Source: Shewanella cyperi (GTDB lineage: Bacteria; Pseudomonadota; Gammaproteobacteria; Enterobacterales; Shewanellaceae). From it: a stretch of DNA of 64,000 bases. Positions within the stretch are counted from its first letter, which is position 1; every line of letters begins with the position of its first letter. The stretch lies in NCBI RefSeq assembly GCF_017354985.1, contig NZ_CP071501.1:3759001-3823000 (forward strand), given 5' to 3'. The notes below the pieces were generated by a model. That model was not told where the DNA came from. It did no database searches and worked only from the letters and a program-made list of their open reading frames with translations. Of this stretch, positions 45,528 to 54,580 are shown piece by piece. The translations under genes and the position numbers were made by a program.

Positions 45528-46721
45528 ATGGCATTTAAACCACAGATAAAAATTCCCGCCACCTATATGCGTGGCGGCACCAGCAAGGGCGTATTCTTCC
45601 GCCTGGAAGACCTGCCGGAAGCGGCCCGGGTACCGGGCGCGGCCCGCGATGCCCTGCTGATGCGGGTCATAGGCAGCCCCGATCCCTATGCCAAACACAC
45701 CGACGGCATGGGCGGCGCCACCTCCAGCACCAGCAAGTGCGTGATCCTGAACAAGAGCAGCATCGCTAATCACGATGTGGACTACCTCTACGGCCAGGTG
45801 GCCATAGACTCGGCCTTCGTGGACTGGAGCGGCAACTGCGGCAACCTGTCCACCGCCGCCGGAGCCTTCGCCATCCACGCCGGTCTGGTGGATCCTGCCC
45901 GCATTCCCGCCAACGGCATCTGCTCTGTGCGTATTTGGCAGGCCAACATCAACAAGACCATTATCGCCCACGTGCCCATCAGCAATGGCGAGGTGCAGGA
46001 AACCGGCGACTTTGAACTGGACGGCGTGACCTTCCCCGCCGCCGAAATCGTGCTGGAGTTTATCGACCCCGCCGACGAGGGCGAAGGTGATGGTCCGGCC
46101 TCCATGTTCCCCACAGGTAATCTGGTGGACAGCCTGGAAGTGCCGGGTGTCGGCACCTTGCAGGCGACCATGATCACCGCCGGTATCCCGACCGTGTTCG
46201 TCAACGCCGCCGACATAGGCTACCAGGGCACGGAATTGCAGGAGGCCATCAACGGCAACCCGCAAGCGCTGGCGATGTTTGAAGCCATCCGCGTGGCGGG
46301 CGCCCTGCGCATGGGTTTGATCAAAACCGTCGCCGAAGCAGCCACCCGTCAGCACACCCCCAAGATTGCCTTTGTGGCACCGGCCAAGTCCTACACGGCC
46401 TCAAGTGGTAAGCAGATTGCGGCCGAGGATGTCGACCTGCTGGTGCGGGCCCTGTCCATGGGCAAGTTGCACCACGCCATGATGGGCACCTGCGCCGTGG
46501 CCATAGGCACGGCCGCGGCCGTCCCCGGCACCCTGGTCAACCTGGCCGCCGGTGGCGGCGAGCCCCAGGCGGTGCGTTTCGGTCATCCCTCCGGCACCCT
46601 GCGTGTCGGCGCCGAAGCCAAACTGCAGGATGGCGAGTGGACTGTGACCAAGGCCATCATGAGCCGCTCGGCGCGGATCTTGATGGAAGGCGCGGTCCGG
46701 GTTCCCGGCGACAGCTTCTGA
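45528..46721 (+). CDS. prpF: 2-methylaconitate cis-trans isomerase PrpF
   Basis: Isomerises 2-methyl-trans-aconitate (from AcnD) to the cis form, which aconitase can hydrate. 397 residues with the duplicated diaminopimelate-epimerase-like fold of PrpF: ATYMRGGTSKGVFFRLEDLP at the N-terminus, DGMGGATSSTSKC, and WSGNCGNLSTAAGAFAIHAG with conserved Cys. Last gene of the operon, followed by a terminator. No prpE is present in this window. Confidence 0.96.
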   Translation: MAFKPQIKIPATYMRGGTSKGVFFRLEDLPEAARVPGAARDALLMRVIGSPDPYAKHTDGMGGATSSTSKCVILNKSSIANHDVDYLYGQVAIDSAFVDWSGNCGNLSTAAGAFAIHAGLVDPARIPANGICSVRIWQANINKTIIAHVPISNGEVQETGDFELDGVTFPAAEIVLEFIDPADEGEGDGPASMFPTGNLVDSLEVPGVGTLQATMITAGIPTVFVNAADIGYQGTELQEAINGNPQALAMFEAIRVAGALRMGLIKTVAEAATRQHTPKIAFVAPAKSYTASSGKQIAAEDVDLLVRALSMGKLHHAMMGTCAVAIGTAAAVPGTLVNLAAGGGEPQAVRFGHPSGTLRVGAEAKLQDGEWTVTKAIMSRSARILMEGAVRVPGDSF

Positions 46722-46726
46722 TATTC

Positions 46727-46752
46727 AAGGGACCGCAAGGTCCCTTTTCTTT
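46727..46752 (+). terminator. Rho-independent terminator of the prp operon
   Basis: AAGGGACC / GGTCCCTT with a GCAA tetraloop, then TTCTTTT. Confidence 0.85.
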
Positions 46753-46835
46753 TGCTTGAACGGCCTTTTCTTTTGCTTGAACGGATTGCCCTTAAAACCG
46801 ATAGCCCTTAAAACCGACAGTCCTTAAAACCGATT
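46743..46835 (+). repeat. Two short tandem-repeat arrays upstream of the LysE-type gene
   Basis: Two identical 21-bp units (46743-46763, 46764-46784; TTTTCTTTTGCTTGAACGG core) overlap the prp terminator T-run. They are followed by three 16-bp units containing CCTTAAAACCGA (46788-46803, 46804-46819, 46820-46835). The array ends about 47 bp before the LysE start. Confidence 0.85.
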
Positions 46836-46881
46836 GCTTTGGGCAGTCGCGGGCTGCTATTAGCTGAATTTGGAGAAAATC

Positions 46882-47487
46882 ATGTTTGAATCCCTGATGT
46901 TGCTGGTGGGCGCCACAGTGCTGCTGCTCGGTTCCCCCGGACCGGCCCCTCTGGCATTGGCCGCCAGCAGCGCCACCTTTGGTGTGCGCAACAGTCTGCC
47001 CTTTCTCGGCGGCATACTCGCAGGTCTGCTGGCCGCCATAGCCGGGGCCCTGTTCGGCGTCGCGGCCCTGCTGAAGACGGCGCCACAACTGGCGCTGGCT
47101 TTGCAAATCATCGCCGCCCTCTATATCGCCCGCATAGCCTGGCGCATTGCCACGGCGCCAGTGCTGTCCACGGCAGAACAACGCCAGGACAAGCCAGGCT
47201 TGCTGGACGGCTTCATTCTCAATCTGCTCAATCCCAAGGCCTATATGGCGTTTCTGGCCCTGTTCTCGCAATTCCTGCTGCCCGGAGAGCAGGAATACCT
47301 GCGTTATGGCCTGACGGCCCTGGTGTGTTTTGGCTGCGCCATAGTGGTGGATTTGGGCTGGTTGCTGGCAGGCGGCGCTCTGCGGCGAGTCTTCAGCCAT
47401 CCCAAATGGGCCAGAACTGTACGCTGCCTGCTGGCATTGGCGATGCTGGCTACTGTACTGCTGGGACTCCTGCTGTGGCACTCTTAG
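46882..47487 (+). CDS. LysE/RhtB family exporter
   Basis: A 201-residue inner-membrane protein with about six hydrophobic helices. The N-terminus MFESLMLLVGATVLLLGSPGPAPL contains the family SPGP motif; FLGGILAGLLAAIAGALFGV and LDGFILNLLNPKAYMAFLAL (with the conserved NPK) follow. Members export amino acids or related metabolites by proton exchange; the substrate is not predictable here. ATG at 46882 follows GGAGA. A TTG at 46870 is in frame but less likely. Confidence 0.9.
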   Translation: MFESLMLLVGATVLLLGSPGPAPLALAASSATFGVRNSLPFLGGILAGLLAAIAGALFGVAALLKTAPQLALALQIIAALYIARIAWRIATAPVLSTAEQRQDKPGLLDGFILNLLNPKAYMAFLALFSQFLLPGEQEYLRYGLTALVCFGCAIVVDLGWLLAGGALRRVFSHPKWARTVRCLLALAMLATVLLGLLLWHS

Positions 47488-47788
47488 TCAGCTGCGGCAG
47501 GCCATGTTGACCGCCGAGCAGCAGTACCCACAACTGCCGATACCGCAGGCAAATTTTGACCCAGGCGCCAGGACATATTAAGGTCTCAGAGTTGGATTTT
47601 ATTCGCACCAACACCGGCTCATGCAGTGTGACTATCGACCCCGAACAGGGGCCGGTATAAAAACCATCCATATCTCTGCAAAAACGGCCACAAAACATCA
47701 ACACGCCCTATACAAATAACTATATTGGTATCATGATGTTGGTCATAACAAAGCCGCTTAAGGCACTTAGAAAAAGGGGACGCGGATT
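47488..47788. other. Intergenic region upstream of the large sensor
   Basis: No gene is seen. The 3' half is AT-rich (CTATACAAATAACTATATTGG around 47705-47730) and probably holds the promoter of the 1495-residue sensor; AAGGGGA near 47774 is its ribosome-binding site. Confidence 0.4.
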
Positions 47789-50700
47789 TTGCGCTTATTG
47801 ATTGCTGCCCTGTTGATCGTCTTGATCCCATGGAAAAGCTCGGCCGACCTGGCCCATGTGACTGTGCCCCAATACCAGCACAGCCTCAAGTTTGAGCATT
47901 TCAGCAGCAGCGATGGCCTGAATCAAAATACCGTCACCCGCCTGTTCACCGACAGCGCCGGCATGCTGTGGATTGGCACCCAGGACGGGCTGCACTATTA
48001 CAACGGCCAAAAGTTCAACGTCTTCCTGCACGACCCCCAAGACCCAGACAGCATTTCCGAAGGCTATATCACAGATATTATTCAGGACAGGGAAGGCCAT
48101 TTGTGGATAGGCACCTTCACCCAGGGCCTGAATAAGCTCGATCTCAGTACCGGCAAATTCAGCCGCTTTGGCGAGGCCCAGGGCCTCACCGAGATGGGTA
48201 TCACACGTTTGGCGGTCATTTCCGAAACCCTGTGGATAGGCACCCGCAGCGGCCTGTTTTCCATGAACCTCAAAAATGGCCAAATCCGTCCCATTCCCCT
48301 TGGCAACGCCCTTAACCCGCAGATCACCGCCCTGGCCAGTGCCGGTGATGACTTTCTGTTGGTGGGCACCAGGAACGATGGTGGCTATGCGGTCAGCAGC
48401 AACAGCATCACCCGCCTGAAGCTGCCCGGTAAAGACAGCATCAATCAGATCCGCGCCTTGGATAACAGCAACGCCTGGATTGCCGCCGGCAAAAAACTGT
48501 GGCGTTATCACCTCGACAAGACAGCGGCAGAACTGCTGTTTGAAAGCCGGCAGGAAAGCTTCTTTCAAGGGGACATACGTGATTTCGACATGGACGACCC
48601 GGGCGAGATATGGGCAATTGCCCCGGGAGCTGGCCTGATTGAACTTAAAGCCAAATATGGCTGGCAACCCCAATACCACAGAAACGATAGCCGCAGCATC
48701 CGCGACATCAGCGACAATAACCTGATGAGTATTCTGCTCGATCCCAACGGCAACCTCTGGCTCGGTGGCAGCTATTCAGGGCTGGACAGAATCAATGTCC
48801 AGCGACAATTTTTCGAGCACCTGTTTGATAACAGCTCCGCCAGACCCAAGCAGATCAACATGGTGCGGGCCCTGCACCAAACTGCCGATGGCACCCTGTG
48901 GATAGGTACCGAGGGCGCCGGCTTAAAGACACTGAAACCCGGCGCTGTCAGTTATCAATATCGCACCTCCCTGTTTACCCAGGCCATGGGACTGGATGAC
49001 AACGCCATTTCCCTGATAGTCCGGGATATCAAGGAAGACAGCCAGGGCACTCTCTGGTTTGCCTCCAACTATGGTCTGGGGCGGCTGTCGGTCGAGGGGG
49101 CATTCAGCCTGCTGGGACAAGAGTTCTTCAGCAACAATATGCTGCGTAACCTCGACATAGACAGCAAGGGACGTCTGTGGCTGGCAGCCGATGACGGCGT
49201 GTACCTGAAACAAACGGACGGCGATACGCTCACCAAAGTAGTGATGCACAATGCCCAGGGCAAAAAAGTTTCATTGCGTCAGGTGCTGGTGGTACAGCAC
49301 ATAGACGATGACCTGTGGATAGGGACCCTTGAGGGACTGCATCGACTGGAAATGGACAGTGGCGTAGTGCAGTCCTTCCTCCACCAGGCCAATAATCCCT
49401 ACAGCCTCGGCAATAACCGTATCCGTGACATAGTGCAGTTGAGCAATGGCGAAATCTGGCTCGGCACCCACGGCGGCATAGACATAGTCACCCAGCGCGA
49501 GGGGCAGTGGCAATTCCGCCATTTGGGCGATTCGGTGCCCCTGCCCAGCGAAACCATTTACGGTTTGCTGGAAGACTCACGCCAGCGCATCTGGTTCAGC
49601 AGCAACGCCGGTGTCAGCCGCTATGACCCCAGAGACAACAGCCTGCTGACCTTCAATGAGTATGAGGGCCTGCAGGAGCAGGAATACAACGGTGCCACCA
49701 AGCACAGGGACAGGTATGGTTTCTTCTGGTTTGGTGGCATTAATGGCATTACCCGCTTTGATCCCTTGGGGATCCCTGAGCAACGCACAGACGCCAGGCT
49801 GGCGCTGACGGGTTACGCCGTGGGCACAGTCTCCCATCAGGTGCTGGATCTCAGTCACCCGCCGGCCATAGTCATGGACTATTCCGACAAGGTGGTCAAC
49901 TTCGAGGTCAGCTCCCTGGACTTCAGTTACCCCGGGCGGGATCGCTTTGGTTTCTATCTGCAGGGCTTTGATAACAAGTGGCACAGCGATCGTGCCAGTC
50001 CCAATATCACCTATACCAATCTCAATCCCGGAGAATATATTCTGCGGGTGAGACACGGGCTTGACCACAACGCCCTGGGACATCAAATTCTCAGTATTCC
50101 ACTGACGGTAAAAGCGCCTTTGTATCGCACCACCCCGGCCTTTGCCAGCTATGCGCTAACTTTGTTTGTCCTTTTGGGCTGGCTGGTGCACGCCCGCAGG
50201 CAAAAACTCAAACAAAGACGGGAATTTGAAACCAGCATCCGCACCTCGGAAGAACGGCTGAAGCTGGCCCTGTGGGCCTCGGGTGACGGTATGTGGGACT
50301 GGGACTTGACTGCCGGCAAGGTATTCCGCACCCGCATGTATCCCCATGACTCGCAGCAGCACGAAGGCCCCGTCTTGCTGGACAAGATCCACCCGGAAGA
50401 CAAGGGGCGGGTGTTGATGGCGCTGCAGGCCCACATAGATGGTAAAAAGCCCTTTTACGAAGCCGAATACCGAATTGAAAACCGCCCCGGCGAATGGATC
50501 TGGCTGCTTGATCGCGGTCAGGTGGTGGAAAGGGATAAGGACAATAAGCCGCTGCGTATGGTGGGAACCCATAAGGACATCACCAGCCGCAAGGTGACCG
50601 AGAACGAGTTGCGCCTGTCGGCCCAGGTACTCGCCAGTATGAACGAGGCCGTGGTGGTGGGCAGCCTCGATTACCGCATCGCTTCGGTGAACCCGGCCTT

Positions 50701-52276
50701 CAGTTTGATCACCGGCTACAGCGGCGAACAGGCCCAGGGCAAGCACTTCCTGTTTATCGCCAAAGACAGACGGCATCGCCAGCAATTTGAAGCCATAGAG
50801 CAAAAGCTGCTGCGACAAAAACATTGGTCCGGGGAACTCAAGATCCGCACCAAGCAACGCCAAACCCTGCTCATCTGGCTGGAAATCAATCAGGTGATCG
50901 ATGCCAAGGGCGAAGCCAGCCACTTTGTGGCCGTGTTTACCGACATCACAGACCGCAAACGGGCCGAAGAAGATCTGCGCCTACTCGCAAGTTTCGATCC
51001 GCTCACCAAGCTGCCCAACCGCACCCTGTTCCAGGACAGGCTTAACCATGCCATCAGTCAGGCCCACCGCAACGAGACCATGGTGGCGCTGCTGTTCCTC
51101 GACCTCGACCGCTTCAAGCACATCAATGACTCCCTGGGGCACCATGTGGGCGATTTGCTGCTCAAATCCGTGGCCCACAGGTTGCAAACCTGTATCCGCG
51201 ATGGGGATACGGTTGCCCGCCTCGGCGGTGATGAATTCACCATCATCCTTGAGGGCATGACCAAACCCAAGGCGGCCACCCTGATTGCCGAGAAACTGAT
51301 CCGCGCCTTCCAAACCCCCTTTATTCTGGAAGACAAGGTGCTGACCATTTCCACCTCCATAGGCATCAGCCTTTACCCGCTCGACACCCAGGATGCGGAC
51401 TCCCTGCTCAAGTATGCCGATACCGCTATGTATCACGCCAAGTCATTGGGCAGAAACAACTTCCAGTTCTATACCGCCAAACTCAATGAATACGCCATGC
51501 GCCATGTGGAACTGGAGGCAGGGTTAAAGCAGGCCATCAGCCGCCAGGAATTCCGCCTGGTGTATCAGCCCAAGTTCAAGGTGGACACGGGAGAACTCAC
51601 AGGCTTCGAGGCGCTGCTGCGCTGGCACTCGGCTGAGCTGGGCAACATCTCCCCGGCTGAATTTATCCCCCTGGCAGAGGAAATAGGCATAATCAATCAG
51701 GTGGGTCACTGGGTGATCAACGAGGCCTGCCAGCAGATGGCCAAATGGCAACAGCAGGGCTGCCAGGCGATGCACGTGGCGGTCAACCTGTCCGCCCGCC
51801 AGCTCAAGGCCGATATACTGTCCACCATAGAGGTCGCCCTGGCCGTGGCTGGGCTGCCGGCCCACTTCCTGCAACTGGAGCTGACCGAGTCGATGATCAT
51901 GAAAAACCCCCAGGAGTCGGTGGCAGTGCTGTCCAAGCTCAAGGCCCTGGGACTGACCCTGGCGGTGGATGACTTCGGCACCGGCTACTCCAGCTTGAGT
52001 TACCTCAAGCGTTTCCCGATTGATGTTCTAAAGATCGACCGGGAATTCGTGCGCGATATCAGCAATGACCCGGAAGATGCCGCCATCACCAGCGCCATTA
52101 TCGCCCTGGCACACAGCCTGGATTTGACCGTGGTGGCCGAAGGGGTGGAAACCGAGGAGCAGTTGCACTTCCTGGCACAACAAGAGTGTGACGAGGTACA
52201 GGGCTTCCTGCTTGGCAAGCCCATGAGCGCCGAAGAGTGCAGCAAACTGCTGCTGTCGATGCCGGAAACCAGCTGA
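47789..52276 (+). CDS. Two-component-propeller sensor with PAS-PAS-GGDEF-EAL output
   Basis: 1495 residues. A signal/TM segment at 1-20 leads into a periplasmic double propeller (about 30-670) with repeated LWIGTxxGL motifs, then a Y_Y_Y domain (about 690-760, FGFYLQGFDNKWHSD). A TM helix follows (about 775-798), then two PAS/PAC units (about 815-1060), an intact GGDEF (LPNRTLFQDRL, RLGGDEFTIIL) and an intact EAL (GFEALLRWHS, ELTESMIMKNP, DDFGTGYSSLSYLKRFPIDV). It senses an external signal, perhaps a glycan fragment as in hybrid propeller sensors, and could make or degrade c-di-GMP. The start is TTG, fixed by the signal segment and AAGGGGA. Confidence 0.9.
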   Translation: MRLLIAALLIVLIPWKSSADLAHVTVPQYQHSLKFEHFSSSDGLNQNTVTRLFTDSAGMLWIGTQDGLHYYNGQKFNVFLHDPQDPDSISEGYITDIIQDREGHLWIGTFTQGLNKLDLSTGKFSRFGEAQGLTEMGITRLAVISETLWIGTRSGLFSMNLKNGQIRPIPLGNALNPQITALASAGDDFLLVGTRNDGGYAVSSNSITRLKLPGKDSINQIRALDNSNAWIAAGKKLWRYHLDKTAAELLFESRQESFFQGDIRDFDMDDPGEIWAIAPGAGLIELKAKYGWQPQYHRNDSRSIRDISDNNLMSILLDPNGNLWLGGSYSGLDRINVQRQFFEHLFDNSSARPKQINMVRALHQTADGTLWIGTEGAGLKTLKPGAVSYQYRTSLFTQAMGLDDNAISLIVRDIKEDSQGTLWFASNYGLGRLSVEGAFSLLGQEFFSNNMLRNLDIDSKGRLWLAADDGVYLKQTDGDTLTKVVMHNAQGKKVSLRQVLVVQHIDDDLWIGTLEGLHRLEMDSGVVQSFLHQANNPYSLGNNRIRDIVQLSNGEIWLGTHGGIDIVTQREGQWQFRHLGDSVPLPSETIYGLLEDSRQRIWFSSNAGVSRYDPRDNSLLTFNEYEGLQEQEYNGATKHRDRYGFFWFGGINGITRFDPLGIPEQRTDARLALTGYAVGTVSHQVLDLSHPPAIVMDYSDKVVNFEVSSLDFSYPGRDRFGFYLQGFDNKWHSDRASPNITYTNLNPGEYILRVRHGLDHNALGHQILSIPLTVKAPLYRTTPAFASYALTLFVLLGWLVHARRQKLKQRREFETSIRTSEERLKLALWASGDGMWDWDLTAGKVFRTRMYPHDSQQHEGPVLLDKIHPEDKGRVLMALQAHIDGKKPFYEAEYRIENRPGEWIWLLDRGQVVERDKDNKPLRMVGTHKDITSRKVTENELRLSAQVLASMNEAVVVGSLDYRIASVNPAFSLITGYSGEQAQGKHFLFIAKDRRHRQQFEAIEQKLLRQKHWSGELKIRTKQRQTLLIWLEINQVIDAKGEASHFVAVFTDITDRKRAEEDLRLLASFDPLTKLPNRTLFQDRLNHAISQAHRNETMVALLFLDLDRFKHINDSLGHHVGDLLLKSVAHRLQTCIRDGDTVARLGGDEFTIILEGMTKPKAATLIAEKLIRAFQTPFILEDKVLTISTSIGISLYPLDTQDADSLLKYADTAMYHAKSLGRNNFQFYTAKLNEYAMRHVELEAGLKQAISRQEFRLVYQPKFKVDTGELTGFEALLRWHSAELGNISPAEFIPLAEEIGIINQVGHWVINEACQQMAKWQQQGCQAMHVAVNLSARQLKADILSTIEVALAVAGLPAHFLQLELTESMIMKNPQESVAVLSKLKALGLTLAVDDFGTGYSSLSYLKRFPIDVLKIDREFVRDISNDPEDAAITSAIIALAHSLDLTVVAEGVETEEQLHFLAQQECDEVQGFLLGKPMSAEECSKLLLSMPETS

Positions 52277-52286
52277 ATCCGCTAAT

Positions 52287-52316
52287 AAAAAAGGCTCCCT
52301 CGGGAGCCTTTTTTAT
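52287..52316. terminator. Bidirectional terminator
   Basis: AAAAAAGGCTCCC / GGGAGCCTTTTTT between the large sensor (plus strand) and ilvE (minus strand). Confidence 0.92.
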
Positions 52317-52340
52317 TGCCGTCACTTTTTGAGCGCGGCG

Positions 52341-53429
52341 TCAGCCGACCCGACGTTCGACCTTTTTGACCCAGCCATCGGGACCGGGGCGCAGGCCCTT
52401 TTGGATCTCGGTAAAGACCTTGTAGATGCGGCTGATATGGGGGCCTACCTGGCCATCCCCAACGGTCACCACCCTGCCGTCCTCAAAAATGTAGGAGCCG
52501 ACGGGCGACACCACGGCGGCGGTACCAAAACCGCCGGCCTCAATGATTTCACCGGACTCGATATCGGCAATAAACTTCTCCAGCAACACGGGTTCCTGAC
52601 GCACCTTGCAACCCAGCTCCTCGCTCAGGGCCAGAATCGACTCCGAGGTGATGGAACGCAGGATAGTGTCGGTGAACTCGGGGATCACTATGGTGCCGTC
52701 CTTGAGGATGTGGAAATGGTTCATGGCACCCACTTCCTCTATGTATTTGTTGCTGGCATCCAGATACAGCACCTGGGCGGCGCCGTATTCGGCAGCGGCC
52801 TTGCCGGCCCGCAGCGAGGCCGCATAGTTACCGGCGGCCTTCGACGCACCGGTACCGCCGGACACGGCCCTGTGGTACTTGGTGCTGATCAGCAGGCGGA
52901 TGGCGTTGAGGTTCTTGCCATAATAGGCACCGCTGGGACTCAGCACCACGCAGAAGCAGTACTTGCTGCTGGGGCTGACCGACAGCCGGTCTTCGGTGGC
53001 GAAGATAAAGGGACGAATATAGAGGCAGGCCCCTTCCTGGCGCGGGAACCACAGCCTGTCCACATCGATCAGCGCATTGATGGCTTCCAGCTGCATCGCC
53101 TCGGGCAGATTGGGAATGCAGACTATGTCGGCGGAACGATTCATGCGCTCGGCATTCTTGTTGAGGCGGAAGGTGTAGATTTCCCCATCCTCGTGCATAA
53201 AGGCCTTGGCACCTTCGAAGATGGACTGGCCGTAGTGCAGCGCCATGGCGCCGGGAGCCATTTCGAACGGGCCGTAGGGCACAATCCGTGGATTGCGCCA
53301 CTCACCGTCCTGATAATCCATCATAAACATGTGATCGGTTCTGAGTCGGCCAAAGCCTACTTCACCCTGAGGGACAAAAGGCTCAGTGCGGCGCTCTGAC
53401 GCAGGTTTTAAATTAAATTTTATGTCCAT
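52341..53429 (-). CDS. ilvE: Branched-chain amino acid aminotransferase
   Basis: A class IV PLP aminotransferase for the final step to Leu, Ile and Val. 362 residues, the longer form that resembles eukaryotic-type BCAT rather than the roughly 309-residue E. coli IlvE. GQSIFEGAKAF precedes the substrate loop, the PLP Lys lies in GGTGASKAAGNYAASL, and EEVGAMNHFHI and GEIIEAGGFGTAAVVSPVG follow. It stands alone, 28 kb from ilvGMDA, which lacks ilvE. The exact preference is inferred from similarity. Confidence 0.93.
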   Translation of the reverse strand: MDIKFNLKPASERRTEPFVPQGEVGFGRLRTDHMFMMDYQDGEWRNPRIVPYGPFEMAPGAMALHYGQSIFEGAKAFMHEDGEIYTFRLNKNAERMNRSADIVCIPNLPEAMQLEAINALIDVDRLWFPRQEGACLYIRPFIFATEDRLSVSPSSKYCFCVVLSPSGAYYGKNLNAIRLLISTKYHRAVSGGTGASKAAGNYAASLRAGKAAAEYGAAQVLYLDASNKYIEEVGAMNHFHILKDGTIVIPEFTDTILRSITSESILALSEELGCKVRQEPVLLEKFIADIESGEIIEAGGFGTAAVVSPVGSYIFEDGRVVTVGDGQVGPHISRIYKVFTEIQKGLRPGPDGWVKKVERRVG

Positions 53430-53521
53430 TGCATACCACCTTGATTACTGATCAAGCAGACTAGGGAGCGGCAGGGATAAAGTCAAGTGAGCGGGGGATA
53501 AGGTAAAGCCGGTGCTGTAAA

Positions 53522-53554
53522 GCCAAAAAACAAAGGGGACGGTCATCCGTCCCC
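53522..53554 (-). terminator. Terminator of the choice-of-anchor H gene
   Basis: GGGGACGG / CCGTCCCC with a 4-base loop; on the minus strand it is followed by TTTGTTTTTT. Confidence 0.85.
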
Positions 53555-53566
53555 TGATAATTCGCC

Positions 53567-54361
53567 TCAGGCGCGTCTGCGGCGCCAGGCCAACCAAGCC
53601 AGAGGCGTCAGGGCGAGCCAACCCAGAGCGCCGCCACCGTGACCGTCACTGACGGCGACATACTCCAGATCCGTGGCTGCGGCCTCCAGTGGCAAGGCAT
53701 ACAGGCCATCGGTGTCGTCTGAGCTGATGGTGGCCACCACATCGCCGTAACCCACCTCATAGAGATCGATCAGCACATCGTAATGACCCAGCCGATAGCC
53801 CTGTGCCAGGGTGGTCACCACTTCGTAGTCATCCAAATCCGTTTGTCCCTGGATGATGAAATTTTCTGTGGTGAAGTAGCGGATCCAGTCGCCCCCCTCA
53901 TAGCTTAAATACAGCTCGGCGTACACGGGCACACTTTCACCGGCATAGCTGGAATAGACATCGGCATCAAAGGTAACCGAGAAGCTGCTGTAAAAGCCGT
54001 CGTAGTCCCTGTCTTCCAACAGGCGGGCAAAGGCGTCATAGAAGCTGAACTCGTGATAGACACCCGAATTCAGTTGGGCACTGCGTTGCAGCTTGGCGCC
54101 CTTGTGCTTCTCACTTTGCACCTGCTCCCGGGTCATGGGGGTGGCCGGCAGTGCCTGCACCTGATTCAGCTGCTTGAGCACAGGGCTCAGCTTGTCCAGG
54201 GTAGCGTCATCCACCAGGCGTTCGGCCGGCAGGCTGTGATCGGCAGCGCGGCCCAATGATGCCTGTGAAGGTTCGGCGGCTTGGCCCACCAGGGACAACA
54301 GCAGGGAAGGTAACAGTAACAATTGTCGCCAAGTTTGGCTGCGAGTGAATGTGTTCATCAT
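53567..54361 (-). CDS. Choice-of-anchor H family protein with GlyGly-CTERM
   Basis: 264 residues: a signal peptide (about 1-29), a helical linker, then an Asp/Tyr-rich domain (YDAFARLLEDRDYDGFYSSF, DLYEVGYGDVVATISSDDTD) as in choice-of-anchor H proteins. It ends in a GlyGly-CTERM tail, GHGGGALGWLALTPLAWLAW then RRRR. The tail predicts export, rhombosortase cleavage and surface placement. The second Met (MNTF) is an equally good start. It is divergent from the PepSY/response regulator/kinase operon, and its promoter carries the same TTCAGC-type box. Confidence 0.88.
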   Translation of the reverse strand: MMNTFTRSQTWRQLLLLPSLLLSLVGQAAEPSQASLGRAADHSLPAERLVDDATLDKLSPVLKQLNQVQALPATPMTREQVQSEKHKGAKLQRSAQLNSGVYHEFSFYDAFARLLEDRDYDGFYSSFSVTFDADVYSSYAGESVPVYAELYLSYEGGDWIRYFTTENFIIQGQTDLDDYEVVTTLAQGYRLGHYDVLIDLYEVGYGDVVATISSDDTDGLYALPLEAAATDLEYVAVSDGHGGGALGWLALTPLAWLAWRRRRA

Positions 54362-54393
54362 CCTGACCTCATCTTCAACGGGTTGATGGGGCC

Positions 54394-54426
54394 ATTAAAA
54401 CCAGCGCCAGGTGAACATTGGCTGAA
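54394..54426 (-). promoter_or_regulatory. TTCAGC-N5-TTCACC box and -10 of the GlyGly-CTERM gene
   Basis: On the minus strand, TTCAGC CAATG TTCACC (54426-54410) is followed after exactly 10 bases by TTTAAT (54399-54394), a 5/6 match to the -10 consensus. A response-regulator half-site in place of a -35 box is typical of OmpR/PhoP-activated promoters. Confidence 0.7.
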
Positions 54427-54444
54427 CGCGTGCAAAAGTCCGCT

Positions 54445-54477
54445 TTCAGCCAATGTTCAGCTTAAGGCGGCTATAAC
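54445..54477 (+). promoter_or_regulatory. TTCAGC-N5-TTCAGC box and -10 of the PepSY operon
   Basis: TTCAGC CAATG TTCAGC (54445-54461) is followed after exactly 10 bases by TATAAC (54472-54477). The half-sites are 11 bp apart, one helical turn. It lies 19 bp from the divergent copy and upstream of the operon that encodes an OmpR-type regulator, so autoregulation is likely. Confidence 0.75.
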
Positions 54478-54580
54478 TGCAACCAAGGGAATGCCGCAAC
54501 AGCCTGTTTCTTATGGACAGGGGATCTTTTACACTGAGAGCAGAATCACTCCCTGCTTTCACTGTGCCGAGGACAAGAGA

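Noticed and set aside
46743..46835. CRISPR-like short repeats near the LysE gene
   Set aside because: The repeats are directly adjacent without unique spacers, and no cas genes are present.
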